Positions 11,720 through 24,311 of a stretch of 64,000 nt of DNA are shown here, one piece after another. Position 1 is the stretch's first letter. Every line of letters starts with the position of its first letter. This DNA comes from Atherix ibis. Lineage: Eukaryota; Arthropoda; Insecta; Diptera; Athericidae. The position numbers were made by a program, and so were the translations under genes. The notes under the pieces were generated by a model that saw nothing but the letters and a program-made list of their open reading frames with translations, had not been told where the DNA came from and made no database searches. The stretch is taken from positions 30,420,811-30,484,810 of the forward strand of contig OY282605.1 of NCBI GenBank assembly GCA_958298945.1, written 5' to 3'.

Positions 11720-14700
11720 TTCATAATAGTCCAATTATAACAGTCAAGAATTCTTTAAATTCGGAAGTTGAAAATGTCTAATGAATTATTAAAAAAAAAT
11801 TACTCGTAGTTATGCTAAACGCAAAAGAGATTTTTCTAAGTTTTTAAGTTGCACATCGTGTAAAGAATAGGGATTTTATTTAAAGATAAAAAAATATTAT
11901 CAAGATGCAAAGAAAACAATTGGATATATCTGAAATAATTACAATCAATATAATATAATACCTGAACACATTGCAATATTGTTAACTTGATTATGTATCA
12001 AAGAAAAATATTATTTCATGTTTGAATTCCAATTGGTTCAATTTATTTTCTTTCCAAGTAAGAACATTCCAAATTTATACAATATTATTTCTGATGGAAT
12101 TTAAATCCATTTTATTTGACCAAATAATTGTTTACTCTCAAAACACATATATTAATGTAGATTTACGTTGGTTTCTCTATTGAACTTGATTTTAGATAAT
12201 TGCACGATTGGTACATTCAAACTTGCTATTCAAATAATAGCGCCCATTTTATGTTCGTATAATCAAGGACGAGAAGAGAAATTGTGTTTTTGATGGTGGC
12301 CGATGGCGATTTATTCGTTACATTTTATAAATTATTATATTTGTAGTTGTTGATATTTCATTATAGATTTGGTTACCTTTTGTTAACAATAATAATTGTG
12401 TGTGTTTATGTTGGTGTGTTTGTGAGTGCATAAATAATTTTTTTGTTTTGTATTTGCTTGTATCTTTGTTTCATTATTTACTTATTGTAGTGCTCTTGTT
12501 ATTTTAACATTTTAGTTAAAACTTAATACAAATAGAGACTATTCAAAGTACTGTCCGCTTTTCAGCTTTTATGGCACCGAAAATTCATATCCTGGCTAAA
12601 ATTTCCATCTAGCTGCATTGTACCATAACGAAAGCTAATGTTTTCTATGCGATTTAAGGCCTAAAACTCGATTTTATACTGTGGCCATTATTCGCATTAC
12701 AGCAGCGAATAATGTTATCCGTTTTCGTAACATGGCTGTTATCCTCTACAAATGACTATTTTTCTATACCGAATTTTTCCGTTTCCATTTAACATTTGCA
12801 TTCCAAAAGCTCATTCGTAGTTTGTTTGTTTTTTTTTTTTGTCGATTTTTATTTTCCCATCAGGTTTTCATTTACGAACAGGATATACAAATTTGAAAAT
12901 TTGTTTTTCTTCTAACACTCTATTTTTTTGGAAATATTTTTTTTGAATAATTCGTTTTTTATTTCCTATCAATTTTGTAACTCGAATTTCGATTTTTCTC
13001 AATAGAGTTTCTGTACATTCCATTAAATTCGATTCGGCTGTGCTAAGTTGAAAATTCGTCCTTTCGAGTTTGCGTTCATTTCATTTAAGTTTTGTTTGTC
13101 TTATTTTCAGTATTTCTGTCGCATATTTATACTTGTTTTATATGTGTATATTTACGTTTGAATTGGGAATTCTCTGATTTGTTTCTGTTTATCTATTAAA
13201 TAACTTTAACTTTATTTACGAATATTTATTTATGTGTATGCTCATCATCATCATATAAATACATATATTGTATATATTTATAGAGAATTTTTTGTTTGAA
13301 GGAATTAAATATAAATAAACTTTTCGTTAAAAAGGATTACTTTTGTGAATATTGTGGAAATGAGATGATCGGCAGAACAAGAAGAGTATATGTACAGGAA
13401 ATTTTTTTTTTTTGTTGTTGAACATCTATCCACCTCTAAAAAGTTGCCTTAACATCCACCGTATGTCCTGATTATATCCATTATATTGTTGCGTCTGTTT
13501 GCGGTTGATTGCGTCTGTTTGCGATTGTAAAGTGTTCTGAATTAAATCGTATTTCATTTACAGAATAACCTTGGGCAACAATAAATAAATTCTTGATTTT
13601 CAGGAAATTTTCCAATTTAACTTTTATATTTTCTTTAAATTTATTTTGTACAAATATATATATATATGTGTGTGTGTGTATATAGAAAGCTTTTGTTTTG
13701 TAAGGGATTGGCAACGATAGTGGTGGAGTAAGAAAATGAAATTGTTGAGGAATCTTTCTCATCAACTAATGATTAAATTTCTTTCGTTAAATTTTCCCTT
13801 TTATTTATTGTAAAAATACATACAAATTATGAGACTTTCTCCATCGGCCGTGTTGTTGTTATTCATCTTCGAAATCGTCTTATTTACATTTAAGTATTCA
13901 TAAATTCGAAATTCTTTGGATATTTTTCTTAGTGCTGTTTTTTTATTTTTATTTTCATCAAATTTATTATCCAATTTGAATTAGATTCCTTAAAGGAATT
14001 GAAATATTTGCTTAGCGAACTGAAATACGTATGAAATCCCATCTAAAGTATGGTGTGAATATTGAATGAGCATGAAAAATTTCAGATTATATTTGAATTT
14101 ATGAATTAGTTAAATAAGGCTTTGTACTTTTTCAACTTTTTATTAAATAATATCAATTTTTCTTTAGTTAAGTATCTTGATCCTCTTTGAAAACTTATAA
14201 ATATACTGGGAACATTTTAAATATCATCTCTTTTTTTGGAATATATTATAGAATCTATGATATTGCTTATATTTTTTTTTTAATTTAATTAAATAATTAT
14301 ATATAGTTCGACTTGATTAAAATCTTAACAGATTATTATAATAAGACTTCTTATAATCACTAAAAGTTTCTGATAAATATAGAAATTTCTACAAATTCCG
14401 GAAAATACTTACATGATTAATCATTGACAATTCTTAATGAAGTGTTTGTTTTTCCGTAACCAAAAGTCCTATCTGGAATTGTACTGATTCATATTTATAT
14501 TAGAAATTCTAAATTCCTTTAATTCATACCGCTTTCAAATGTTTTGAGGGTAAAATTTAATAAATGACTGAAATTATAGCGATAATTAATGTGTGTGGAC
14601 CAACTCATATAATCAGAATATCAAATAATTACCTGCTTGTCAACATTAGATTCTGTAATTATTTGGGGTAACCAACCCATTAGTTACCTTAACCAAATCA

Positions 14701-15300
14701 TAAATTTTATAAATAACGAAGAATTTTCTGTATATTTCCTTGTTGAACGGATAAGAAGATTTGTTGAGAAATGAATGTTTGCTAAGAGAATTGGCCCAAA
14801 ACTGATTTGCACGTCCTTTCATACATATTCATCTACTACGTTGGATGTAAACGTATCCTTATTCATACAAACGACTATTTGTGTATATGGAGTACAGGTA
14901 AAAAATAGGACAGAATATACCGAAGTACGGAAATACTCTAGGAGTACGGTAGTGTTAAATTTAAATGTGCTCTACTTCTGTAAGTATGACTGATTGTTAA
15001 GTGCAAAATATCACCAGATGTCTAGAATACTCCAAAGTATTAAAATAAAACCCTTTTTAACAGTAAACTGCTTAATTAGGTGAATTATAAAAATAATCTC
15101 TATGTAAATTGTAGTTTGACTTTTCTTGCTTAGTTTTTGAAATCTTCAGAATAAAGATTGTTTTTTGTTTAATTCTTTTTTTATTGATGAAATTTTGCAA
15201 ATAATTTCTAAGTCTAGTAATAGTATTTAATTTTTTTTAAATTCGATATAAGTTGACGTTCAAAGTTTAAAGCTAATATTTTCAAAACGATTTACGAGTA
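11720..15300. other. AT-rich stretch without recognisable gene
   Basis: No gene or transposon motif recognised on either strand. The part 12300-13450 is rich in short tttgtttg, tatttatt and tgtgtgtt words, an untranslated-like or intronic texture. Frames such as 13481-13765 and 14775-14993 show no family motif. A missed short exon of the Ig gene could hide here, but none could be justified. Confidence 0.5.
13652..13685. repeat. AT/GT dinucleotide microsatellite
   Basis: A compound run of at units passing into gt units and back to ta. Confidence 0.85.
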
Positions 15301-15305
15301 TCGTA

Positions 15306-16563
15306 AAGGTCATTCAACAAGTACTTGAGGGTCATTCGACAAGTACTTAGCCTACAAAAGAAAAACGAAAATTTTGGAAAGGTGGCAATTTATTTTTCTA
15401 CATTATCTCTTTCAAGCTCGATACACTTGGCCCAGCGATGCTCCAACATTTTTAACCCGTCCAAAAAATACATTTTCCCGAGGGAAGCAAAATAGGCCTC
15501 CGTGGCGACGATGACCTGCTCATTCGACCCAAATCTATTCCCGGCGAGTGATTTTTTCAGGTTTGGAAACAAAAAGTAGTCACAGAGGGCCAAATCTGGA
15601 GAGTACGGTGGATGGGGCTGCAATTCGTAGCGCAATTCGACCAATTTGGCCATGGCGACGGTGGGGGCCGCTTTTTCTTCAATTCGACGTCAAATTGGCC
15701 CAATAAGTCAGCATAGTAGCGCTCCGTGATTGTTTTACCCTTCTCGAGGTAATCGATGTGGATCACACCTTGTAAATCCCAGAAAACGGTGGCCATAACC
15801 TTTCCGGCCGATCGAACAGTCTTCGCCTTCTTCGGAACACGTTCGCCGGGTGAAGTCCACTGTTTCGACTGTTCCTTGGTCTCTGGTGTGTACCAGTGAA
15901 TCCATGTTTCGTCGACGGTCACGAAACGACGCAAGAACTCCGCTGGATTGCGCTGAAACAGCGCCAAAAACGTCGCCGATGTGGTCTCACGGTTGCGCTT
16001 GTTTTCCGGTGTGAGCAAACGCGGCACTCATCGCGCCGACAGCTTTCTCATGCCCAGTTCTTCGTGTAGAAAATGATGCACCATTCCTACTGCGATGCCC
16101 AAAGTCTCAGCTATCTCGTGAACCTTCAATCGACGGTCTGCCTACACGAGATCGTGGACTTTTTTTTACGTTTTCCTCCGTAGCAGCCGTTTTCGGGGCA
16201 CCTGGGCGTGGCTCATCAAAAACCGACGTGCGGCCACGAACAAACTCGTTGAACCAATTCTTGACGGTCGCCATCGAAGGAGAAGAGTCACCATACACAG
16301 CATCCAAGCGATCTTTGATTTTGCTGCGTGTTTTCCCTTCCAAAAACAAGAATCTAATCACCGAACGATATTGTTCTTTTTCCATTTTTGTGCAACCGAC
16401 CGACACGCTCGCTTTCAAAGGCTCTCAAAACAAAACTAATGAAGGGAATCAACTGAAACTTTGACAGTAAGCTACTAAAAAAATGTGCTGCACGATAATA
16501 AATTTCTTTTGTGACAGCAGTTCCATCGGGCGTTGAGGCTAAGTACTTGTTGAATAACCCTTG
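15306..16563 (-). mobile_element. Mariner family E, near full-length, second catalytic Asp deleted
   Basis: The ends share ttattcaacaagtacttagc. The left end carries its outer part twice in tandem (15306-15330 and 15331-15355). The minus-strand transposase starts at MEKEQYRSVIRFLFLEG (about 16382). It includes a helix-turn-helix block DAVYGDSSPSMATVKNWFNE, VFDEPRPGAPKTA, and VTVDETWIHWYTPETKEQ with the first Asp. FWDLQGVIHIDYLEKGKTI follows, then LKKKRP. Near 15670 a deletion removes the expected HQDNAPAH segment and the frame jumps to AKLVELRYEL. PPYSPDLALCDYFLFPNLKK supplies the third Asp and the tail ends RDNVEK before a stop at about 15390. Another frame break lies at about 16150, and a stop in the ADRRLKVHE block. 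Confidence 0.88.
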
Positions 16564-17140
16564 TATTTTTTTAATTATTTGTTTTGATGAAATTAAACGG
16601 CTATTCAAAATTCATTTTGGAAAGTAAAATTAAATAAAATATATTTATAATGTATAATTTAACGTAATTTTTTATTTTGTTATTTTGCAAAAACTTTGCC
16701 ATTATGTATTTTTAATAGAAAAGTAATAAATTTTTCAAATAAATACTATCAAATATCGGTGAGAAATCTATTTATTTAAGGTAATTTTTTATGATGAAGA
16801 AATTTTTTTTTCTTGCTAATTTCGGGCTGTTATTCAACCATTACTTAATAAATGTTTATTTTTAAACCATTACTTAATAAATGTTTATTTTTAAATGTTC
16901 TAAAATTAAAATGATTATTTTAATAAATATTAATTGATCAAAAAAACACATTCAAAAAATCTTTAAATCGCACCATCTTAGGGGTTAATTAATAATAGAG
17001 AGCTTCGAGGATTTTCGATGAAGGCATTGTATTCGACCGGAATTGGAACGCTTGGTTGACACCTAAAGTTCTATTACATAAGTCCATATGGGCCTAATTG
17101 CTATATTGCATGCCAGATATATCTTGTCGACTATCAGTTT
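16564..17140. other. AT-rich spacer with a short tandem duplication
   Basis: No gene recognised. At 16836-16893 a unit of about 29 bases (aaccattacttaataaatgt...) occurs twice head to tail. Bases 16818-16850 resemble the C-terminal coding end of family D (tttcgggc..taatcgactattactt), so a tiny relic may lie here. Confidence 0.45.
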
Positions 17141-17149
17141 TAATTATTT

Positions 17150-17400
17150 TTCTATAAGATTCTGCAATGGTTGGAAGTACCTTATTCTTTTAAGTCCTAT
17201 GTAATGTACAATACTTGAGTGTTTTGTGGAACAATATAACCGATAATATGTACGAGAAGGGATGTTTATTGGCAAAGAGTAAAAAAAATAAGTTGGAGAA
17301 AAAATTACCTGTGCCATGTTCGACCAAATGCATTTGAGATATCTAGAAATACACCTGAACAATCTCCTCTTCTACTCAAGAGAAGATATTATCTCCTAAT
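17150..17400 (-). pseudogene. LINE reverse transcriptase N-terminal palm remnant
   Basis: Near 17370-17310 the minus strand reads GDCSGVFLDISNAFGRTWHR. That is the conserved FLDISKAFD.VWH block of LINE reverse transcriptases, with the catalytic Asp of FLD retained and the second Asp changed to Gly. After it the frame slips and only weak traces (NFFPTYFFYSLP, NIPSRTY) match the following SYL..RTF region. Confidence 0.5.
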
Positions 17401-17583
17401 ATTTTGCTAGGAAAATGTTGTATGAGATTATTAACTTCAGAAAGGATAAAGTACTTCAAAGTGGATTCAATAAATCTTTATTGATTTTGTCAGAGTATGT
17501 CATTTCATTAATGGTTTTCTTAGGTGTAAAAATATCAGCTTTTTATATGTCAGTTTTCATTGAAGTTCCATCAAATTTACATA

Positions 17584-19202
17584 TGAGGTCTGTTCAAAAA
17601 GTATCGCGAATTTTGTGTTTTTTTTTAAAATTATTTATTTATTCATGAATATCTATTTTGTCGTCTTCAAAGTAATCCCCACGAGATATTATACAATTGT
17701 GCCAATATTTTTTCCAATCCTCGAAGCACTACAAAAAATCCTTTGATGCCGGTTTTATGTCCACAATCGTAGCGTAGCGTCGTCCTTTTATTGGGCTCTT
17801 CAGTTTCTGGAATAAGAAAAAGTCACAGGGGGCCAGATTTGGGGAATACGGTGGCTGCGGCATTATTAGTGTGTTGTTTTTAGCCAAAAATTCGCGCACA
17901 AGCAACGATGTGTGAGCAGGGGCGTTATCATGATGCAAAAGCCAATTTTTGTTCTTTCACAAATCAGGGCGTTTTTGGCGGATTGCTTCACGCAACTTGC
18001 GCAAAACTTTAAGGTAATATTCCTTATTGACCGTTCTACCCTGTGGTAAGAACTCATGCACCGCGCCCCTGCAATCGAAGAAAACTGTAAGCAAAACCTT
18101 CACATTCGACCGAACTTGGCGCGCTTTGGTCTTGGGTCGTGCGGCAGCTTCCATTGTGATGATTGAGGAATGTTATTATTTACGTCATAACAATACACGT
18201 AAACCCATAATTCGTCACCAGTTATGAACCTCTGGAGCAAATTTGGGTCATCGCGGACAGAGTCCAACAGCTCCTTAGCAATATTAATGCGATGCTGTTT
18301 TTGGTCGAAATTGAGCAATTTTGGTACGATTTTCGCGGCGACCCGTCTCACACACAAATCATTTGTAAAATTCGAATGGCACAAGCCAATCGATATGTTT
18401 AAGTCCTCAGCAACTTCTCTAACGATGACTCGACGATTGGCCAATACTATTTTCTTCACTTCATCAATGTTTTCGTCTCTTGTTGACGTGCTCGGGAGTC
18501 CGGCACGCTTTTCGTCGTTCACATCTTCTCGACCCTCTCAGAGGGTCTTTTCGTCGTTCACATCCGGCACGCTTGACCCTCTGGAGTAAATTTGGGGTGT
18601 CGCGGACAGAGCTCCTTAATATTGTTAATGCGATGCTGTTTTTGGTCGAAATTGAGCAATTTTGGTACAAATTTCGCGGCGACCCGTCTCACACACAAAT
18701 CATTGATAAAAATCGAATGGCACAAGTCCTCAGTAACTTCTCTAACGGTGATTTGACGATTGGCTAATACTATTTTCTTCACTTCATCAATGTTTTCGTC
18801 TGTTGTTGACGTGCTCGGGCGTCCGGCACACCTTTCGTCATTCACATCTTCTCGCCCCTCTAAAAACATTTGGTACTACCGATAAACGTTGCTTCGGTCC
18901 AAGGCAGCTTCACCATATGCCACAGTCAACATTCAGAATGCGTCGGCGCAATTAGTTTTGTTTTTCACACAAAATTTGATACAGTTTCTTTGATCCATTT
19001 TTGGAATGGGCAAAAATTGAAGACGACCCAAAACACGTGCAAGCAAAGCAGCTGTCAAGAATAAAGTGAACATTCAAAATGGCCGAATTTGTTAGCATAA
19101 GTGAGAAACATGAGTACCAACATAACGCCACAAAAAATCGAAAATCGAATGTACGTAACCCGCGGAAATTCAAAATTCGCGATGGTTTTTGAACAGACCT
19201 AG
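17584..19202 (-). mobile_element. Mariner family A, copy A2, with internal tandem duplication
   Basis: The left end reads tgaggtctgttcaaaaagta and the right end gaacagacctag, flanked by TA. The minus-strand transposase keeps TGDELWVY (first Asp), HHDNAPAHTSLLVREF (second Asp) and NLAPCDFFLF (third Asp). A deletion of about 40 bases lies near 17740, and there are frame changes around 17960 and 18120. The helix-turn-helix region is duplicated. Bases about 18228-18540 and about 18577-18870 carry the same block (DEVKKIVLANRR, REVAED, RRVAAK.VPKLLNFDQKQHR), with the second copy further shortened. That makes the element about 300 bases longer than its relatives. It is non-functional. Confidence 0.88.
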
Positions 19203-20570
19203 TAAAAGTTAGTGGTAATTTTCTGCTTATGTATCCGTTTTAAGGCTTACTTAAACATAAAATTAACACTCACTTATGAGTTTTATAAAAAGTTTTGAAT
19301 TTATATTTCGAGCATTTATAGTTTGGTGAATAAAAGTTTATAGGAATATCGAACAAATTATAATACATTTTAAAAAACTATCGAAATATAACAAAATTCC
19401 AATTAAAGTCAGTCTAAAACTAGTAAAAACACTTTCTTTAATAGTAAATAATTTTTCTTTTATTGAAAACAATCATTTTCATCAATAATATTCCTATTTA
19501 TAAGGAAACTAGGACAAATGAACAAAAACTAAAATAGAAAATCGTCTGAGTAATAGTGATTTTATACAATTGGGCTTTGTTTCTGTTGAACAATAATTTC
19601 ATGTATAGTCTCAGTTAGCAACTAATGCCACCTGCTGTCTCGACTTCCTATTAAATAAAAACCGAAATTTTCTTCAAATCCTGAAACTGAGAGGAATTCC
19701 TTAATTTCTTTGGCTATTCATAGAGTCTGCCCAATGATACTAGAAATATTACAAAACTAACGAAGATGGTGGTCATCTAGGAGCTAGTCGAAAGCAATTC
19801 TGAAAGCTGTTCACGTAATGTATAAATTATATTTCGAAACTTTGGTCGAACTTGTGCCGCATTCAAACTTCTATTCATACTCGTATAACTAGAAGCATCT
19901 GTGTTATGTTGTATTCAGAAAATTGTCATTGTATACTTGTACTAAGAATGTGGCATATTGATTTTTGGACAAGATGCGATTCACTGAAATCCCAACCCAC
20001 ATACGTGTATATCCGAACAAGCCAAGGGAACCAAAACAGACCACAAGGTCCGATCAACTCTTTGCTAACTCATTTAATGTTCATATTCCCGAACTTCAAG
20101 TGGTTGTTAGTACAATGATACCAAACCGGTCTGGAAGTCAGATAGTCCATATCAACTATGCTAAAGTATTCAAACGTATTTTGTATATTTACTAACTAAA
20201 TTTTTGATATATCGGCACGTCCCATATTAAATAATAACAATCTTGAATCATACAAGAGACATTTTTCATACTAATTGCAAATTGTTCTTCTCTCACTTGT
20301 CCTTCTACAACTTAAATTCATTTTTTTTTCAAACTGTATTCTATTAATAGAATTTTTATAATAAGTGTGTAAAATTTTCATAAAATTTTCATTTCGATAA
20401 GATACAAAAAAAAAATTACTTTTGACACAAATATCAAATAATGGTGTATCCATTATAAGGCACGGAAAGTATAGTCCTGTAGTTTATATTTTTTTTTTAT
20501 TTATAAATACAATTATAATAAAATTTATTTATCAATTAGAATGTCATTTTTGAAAATTAAAGATTTTTGA
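19203..20570. other. Spacer, nothing recognised
   Basis: No gene or transposon motif recognised. The open frames at 19852-20195 have no family signature. Confidence 0.45.
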
Positions 20571-20574
20571 CTTA

Positions 20575-20720
20575 AAAAAACAAGCTTTGCATGCTGACTT
20601 TTCAAGTAAATTTTCATGAGCGATGAGGTTAATTACTCGCTCACTGGATGCGTCAAACAACCAAATTTCTACCATATCTATGACTTTAAAAAGCCACAAA
20701 TAGTTATGAAAAAAAAACCA
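20575..20720 (+). mobile_element. Family D relic on + strand
   Basis: The + strand reads MSDEVNYSLTGCVKQPNF, then DFKKPQIVMKKKPLY. This matches the SDEAHF.L.GYVNKQN.R.W...NPQ.....PL block around the first catalytic Asp of DD41D-like transposases. The following DNA to about 20880 may be the continuing relic but is unreadable. Confidence 0.5.
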
Positions 20721-20739
20721 TTGTATTCATCTTTTTCTT

Positions 20740-21512
20740 AAAAATATTTTAGCCTGAATTTTTTTTAGTCTAAACATGAAAATTTTAAACAAGTTACCGC
20801 TATAAGCCAACACAACGTGACAAATTTTTGTCATACTATTGCGCGGAGAGGTCCAAGCACGCATGTAATTTGAGCTTTTTTGAAATTTTCCTTTAAAAAA
20901 AATTTTAGAAAAATTTTTATTTATAATAGTAATATTCATATATAAAAAAAAATTTATTTATGGTAATAATATTCGAAGAGAATTTTAGTTTTAATAATTC
21001 AAACTGTAATTCAGCGAAAAGGTCATTAAAAGTTACTTAAAGAAGATCGAGTTTTCAAAGAAATAATATAATAGCAATTTCACTAAAAATATATATTTCT
21101 ATAATGGCATAAATAGGAAATTATAAAAAATAAAATAATAAATCATATACCGAATTTAAACATATTTTTCATTTATATTTTTCTTCCAAAGAGCAAATTG
21201 GATAATAACTTTTTTTCAAATAAACTTGTAAATATACTTTCCATTTTTGGCCTTAATTTGAATACTTTAACGTGGTTTTAGTTCTTAAAATTTTCATAAT
21301 AAAATTAACCCACAAATATATAGAGCAGAAAACTCTGAAAATGTAGAACATTTAAAAATCAACTATCATCGAAATGTGCGAAAAATTCAGGATCGAGTTC
21401 TGGAAAAAGTGTCATGGTAGTCAATTAAATTTTCTCATAGAATTTAATACAAGTGCAATATACTCGTACTAAAGTAAAACTTTTATTGAAATAAATATTT
21501 AAATAAACATTT
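20740..21512. other. AT-rich flank of the copia insertion
   Basis: Nothing recognised. Bases 21508-21512 (cattt) are the left copy of the copia target-site duplication. Confidence 0.55.
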
Positions 21513-21676
21513 TGTTGAATGAGTAAAATAAAAATCACTAATGACGAACACAAGGATAATAATTTATTGACAAATAAAGCGCGTGCTATCGCGACGGCGA
21601 GAGCAAAACGCAAAGCACGAATGATTGAGATTGCTCAGTGTAATATAACAGTAGTTATTAAATTACAAAACTAACA
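21513..21676 (-). repeat. Copia 3' LTR
   Basis: A 164-base repeat identical to 24273-24436. Next to it, at 21677-21689, the minus strand carries the short purine-rich run attatgggagcg, the likely polypurine tract. Confidence 0.93.
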
Positions 21677-21763
21677 CGCTCCCATAATCGAAATGATTCA
21701 CAAAGTTATCTGCAAAAGATAGTACGGGAGGTCCAAAAGAAAAAAACATGAAGTTTAATTAAA

Positions 21764-24311
21764 TTAAATTAATCCCAAATTTTTAACGCAAAAGTCAATT
21801 TTAGCTTTAGGCAAAGCTTTAGTTAGGATGTCGGCGGGCATCTCTTCAGTAGGCAGATATCCAAGTTCGAACTTCCCACTCTTCACGGCATCTCGAACGA
21901 AGTGAGTCCTGATGTCGATATGCTTCGATCGAGCGTGAAAGACGGGATTAGTTGCGAGTTTGCTTGCCGACTGATTGTCGTTGTAAAGTACTGTTTTAGC
22001 CAAGTAGGAAAAGCCGAGCTCCTTCAGATGGCAAAACAAATAAATGGCTTCTTTGGACGCATCCGATAGACTCATATACTCGGCTTCAGTTGAAGATAAG
22101 GCCACAGATTTTTGTTTTCTGGAGCACCAAGAGACGGCGCCGTTAGATAAGGTGAAGACGTATCGTGTGTAGGAGCGCCTGTCTGAGATATCCGAGCCCC
22201 AGTCAGCGTCGGCGAATCTCTTTAGGCCGTTTTCGTCCTTGGAGTAGACGAGCTTCATGTTGGAGGTCCCTTTTAGGTAACGTAATACTCGCTTAGCGGC
22301 TGCCCAATGAGTTTCGTCGAAACAAGAATTAAATTGGCTCAACCAGCTCACGGCGTGGGTGATGTCCGGTCTCGTCCCAACCGACAGGTACGTGAGGGCA
22401 CCAATTAATTCACGGTAGGGCAATGAGATGGATTTATGACTTTTGCTGGGCTCGAGTCTGGTTCCAGTTGCGATGGGAGTGGAGACAGGCTTGCAATCGG
22501 CCATGCCGAAGTGATTCAAGATCTTGCTGATGTAACCGCTTTGACATAGTGATATTGACGCTCCAGTTTGCTCGATTTCGATGCCAAGGCAATACTTGAT
22601 GTCCTTCAAGTTGATCTCCTCGGCAAGACCCTTTTTGGGGGTTCTGAAAAAGGGCGGACAGATCGCATGCAAGCTAAACAAAGCTGTGAGCATGGCCTTC
22701 GCTTTGCCGACTGTAGTGCAGTCCTTCTCCGAAGTCACTATTGATTCCAGGATTTCGGCGAGCATCTTTGGAGGTTGCATGAAAAGCTCGGTATCAAGCT
22801 CTCCGTGGAGGTAGGCTGTGACGACGTCCGACTGGAAAAGCTTTAAATCATGTCTGGCTGTGATGGCTGAAAGAATGCGAAGCGAATCCAATCGGGCTAC
22901 AGGAGCAAAAGTTTCGAAGAAATCAGTACCAGGGACTTGAGAGAATCCCTGGGCCACTAGACGAGCCTTACGACGGCAAAGCGTGCCGTCTGGATTGAAC
23001 TTGTTGCGCAAAACTGTCCTACAGCCTATGAGCCTCGAGTTGCGAGTTTTCTCCACGACAGTCCAAGTGTCGTTATCTATGAGGCACTTGATTTCCTCTT
23101 GCATGGCTTTAAGCCAGGCTGCCTTGTCCGGTCCTCTCAAAGCTTCTCCAATGTCCACCTCGCAAGCACTCATGGCGCTCTCGGTTGCATCTTCATGGTG
23201 TCTGCAACGATATGTGATGTGGTTATCGTGTGAGCCTTCGTCGTTCGGATTTGCTTTTGGCAACGTGAAATCGAATTTTTCGAATCCGTCCGAGTCGTTG
23301 TTGCTTGAAGGGAATCCGTAGAAGTCAGGCTCGTCGTTCAGGCTCGAATTTGGCACTTCTTGCATGTCGATATCCTGGGCGGCGTCGTCGAAATCTTCGT
23401 TCACTGTCTCATTTACCTCAGGAGTGACAATTTTTACTTCAGTGAGCAGATCGACAGTGCGTTCTTTGGTAGGAGTGACCTGATTTTCTCCACTTTCCAA
23501 TATCTCGGATGACGGAGAGGGAGTTCCAGGTGTGCTTGAAAATTTTACGTCTCTTGAAGAGACAATTTTCTTCGCTTCGGTTAGCCATACTCTAAAAGCT
23601 TTGGAATCGTCTGATTATCCTAGAAAGATTCCCTCAAGTCCGCGACGGTCAAATTTTGCCTTTGTTGGGTTCTTATTTAAGACGTGCACTTTTTCGCCGA
23701 ATGATCTCATATGAGAGATACTAGGTTTGTATCCCGTCCATTTCTCAAATGGAGTGCAGCCGACAATTTCGGAGTAACATCTGTTCCGTATGTAGTTAGC
23801 CGTGTGAATGGCCTCGGCCCAAAAACTTGCGGGTAAGCCGGATTGTAAGAGCAGGCAACGAGCAGTTTCCACGAGGGTGCGGTTCTTTCGCTCTGCAAGG
23901 CCATTTTGTGGTACTGTAAAACGGCGTATGTGGTACTGTAAAACGGCGTTTTATGCCGGCGTCTTTGAGCAGCTTGTTTTGCTTGTTGTTGTCGTATTCT
24001 TTACCGCCGTCTGACTGTAACTCCTTGATGGTGTGCCCGGTTTGATTCTTAACAAAGTTTTTGAACTCGATGAATTTGTCGGTTACTTGGGCTTTTTCCC
24101 TCATAAAAAAGACGGCACAGAAGCGCGTGTGCTCGTCAATAAATGTAACGAACCATCGAGCGCCGCCTTTCGAGGTGGTCTTAATTGGGCCGCATACATC
24201 GGAGTGGACAACTTCGAGGGGCTTGGTTGCGTATTTTGTCCGAGGCTGGAAAGGTTCTCTGGGCCCATAACCTGTTGAATGAGTAAAATAAAAATCACTA
24301 ATGACGAACAC
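21764..24311 (-). pseudogene. Copia pol pseudogene: integrase, RT fragments, RNase H
   Basis: Domains in order. Integrase core: VHSDVCGPI with the first Asp at about 24200, and ELQSDGGKEYDN with the second at about 24010. A frameshift follows, caused by a 22-base tandem duplication at 23907-23950, after which the ERKNRT block occurs in another frame. The C-terminal part reads ARCLLLQSGLPASFWAEAIH. A stop at about 23620 (IFLG then TAA) ends this frame. The 578-codon frame 21764-23500 then gives the RT start (WLKAMQEEIKCL, VARLDSLRILSA, FQSDVVTAYLHGE). It jumps from about 22700 to DIKYCLGIEIE, deleting the LYGLKQA and YVDD region. RNase H follows (FADADWGSDISDRRS, SSTEAEYMSLSD, NDNQSA, KHIDIRTHFVRD). 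The missing YVDD makes reverse transcription impossible. Confidence 0.92.
24259..24272 (-). promoter_or_regulatory. Copia primer-binding site
   Basis: The minus strand reads ggttatgggcccag immediately after the 5' LTR. This is the sequence used by copia-type elements to prime from a cleaved initiator-Met tRNA. It runs straight into integrase coding DNA, marking the left breakpoint of the gag-protease deletion. Confidence 0.85.

Noticed and set aside
12000..15000. Possible upstream exons or a 5' end for the Ig gene
   Set aside because: No segment with a signal peptide or a first Ig Cys-Trp half, correct phase (2) and splice sites could be defended.
24033..24278. Plus-strand frames opposite the copia integrase
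   Set aside because: Antisense shadows of the minus-strand pol gene.
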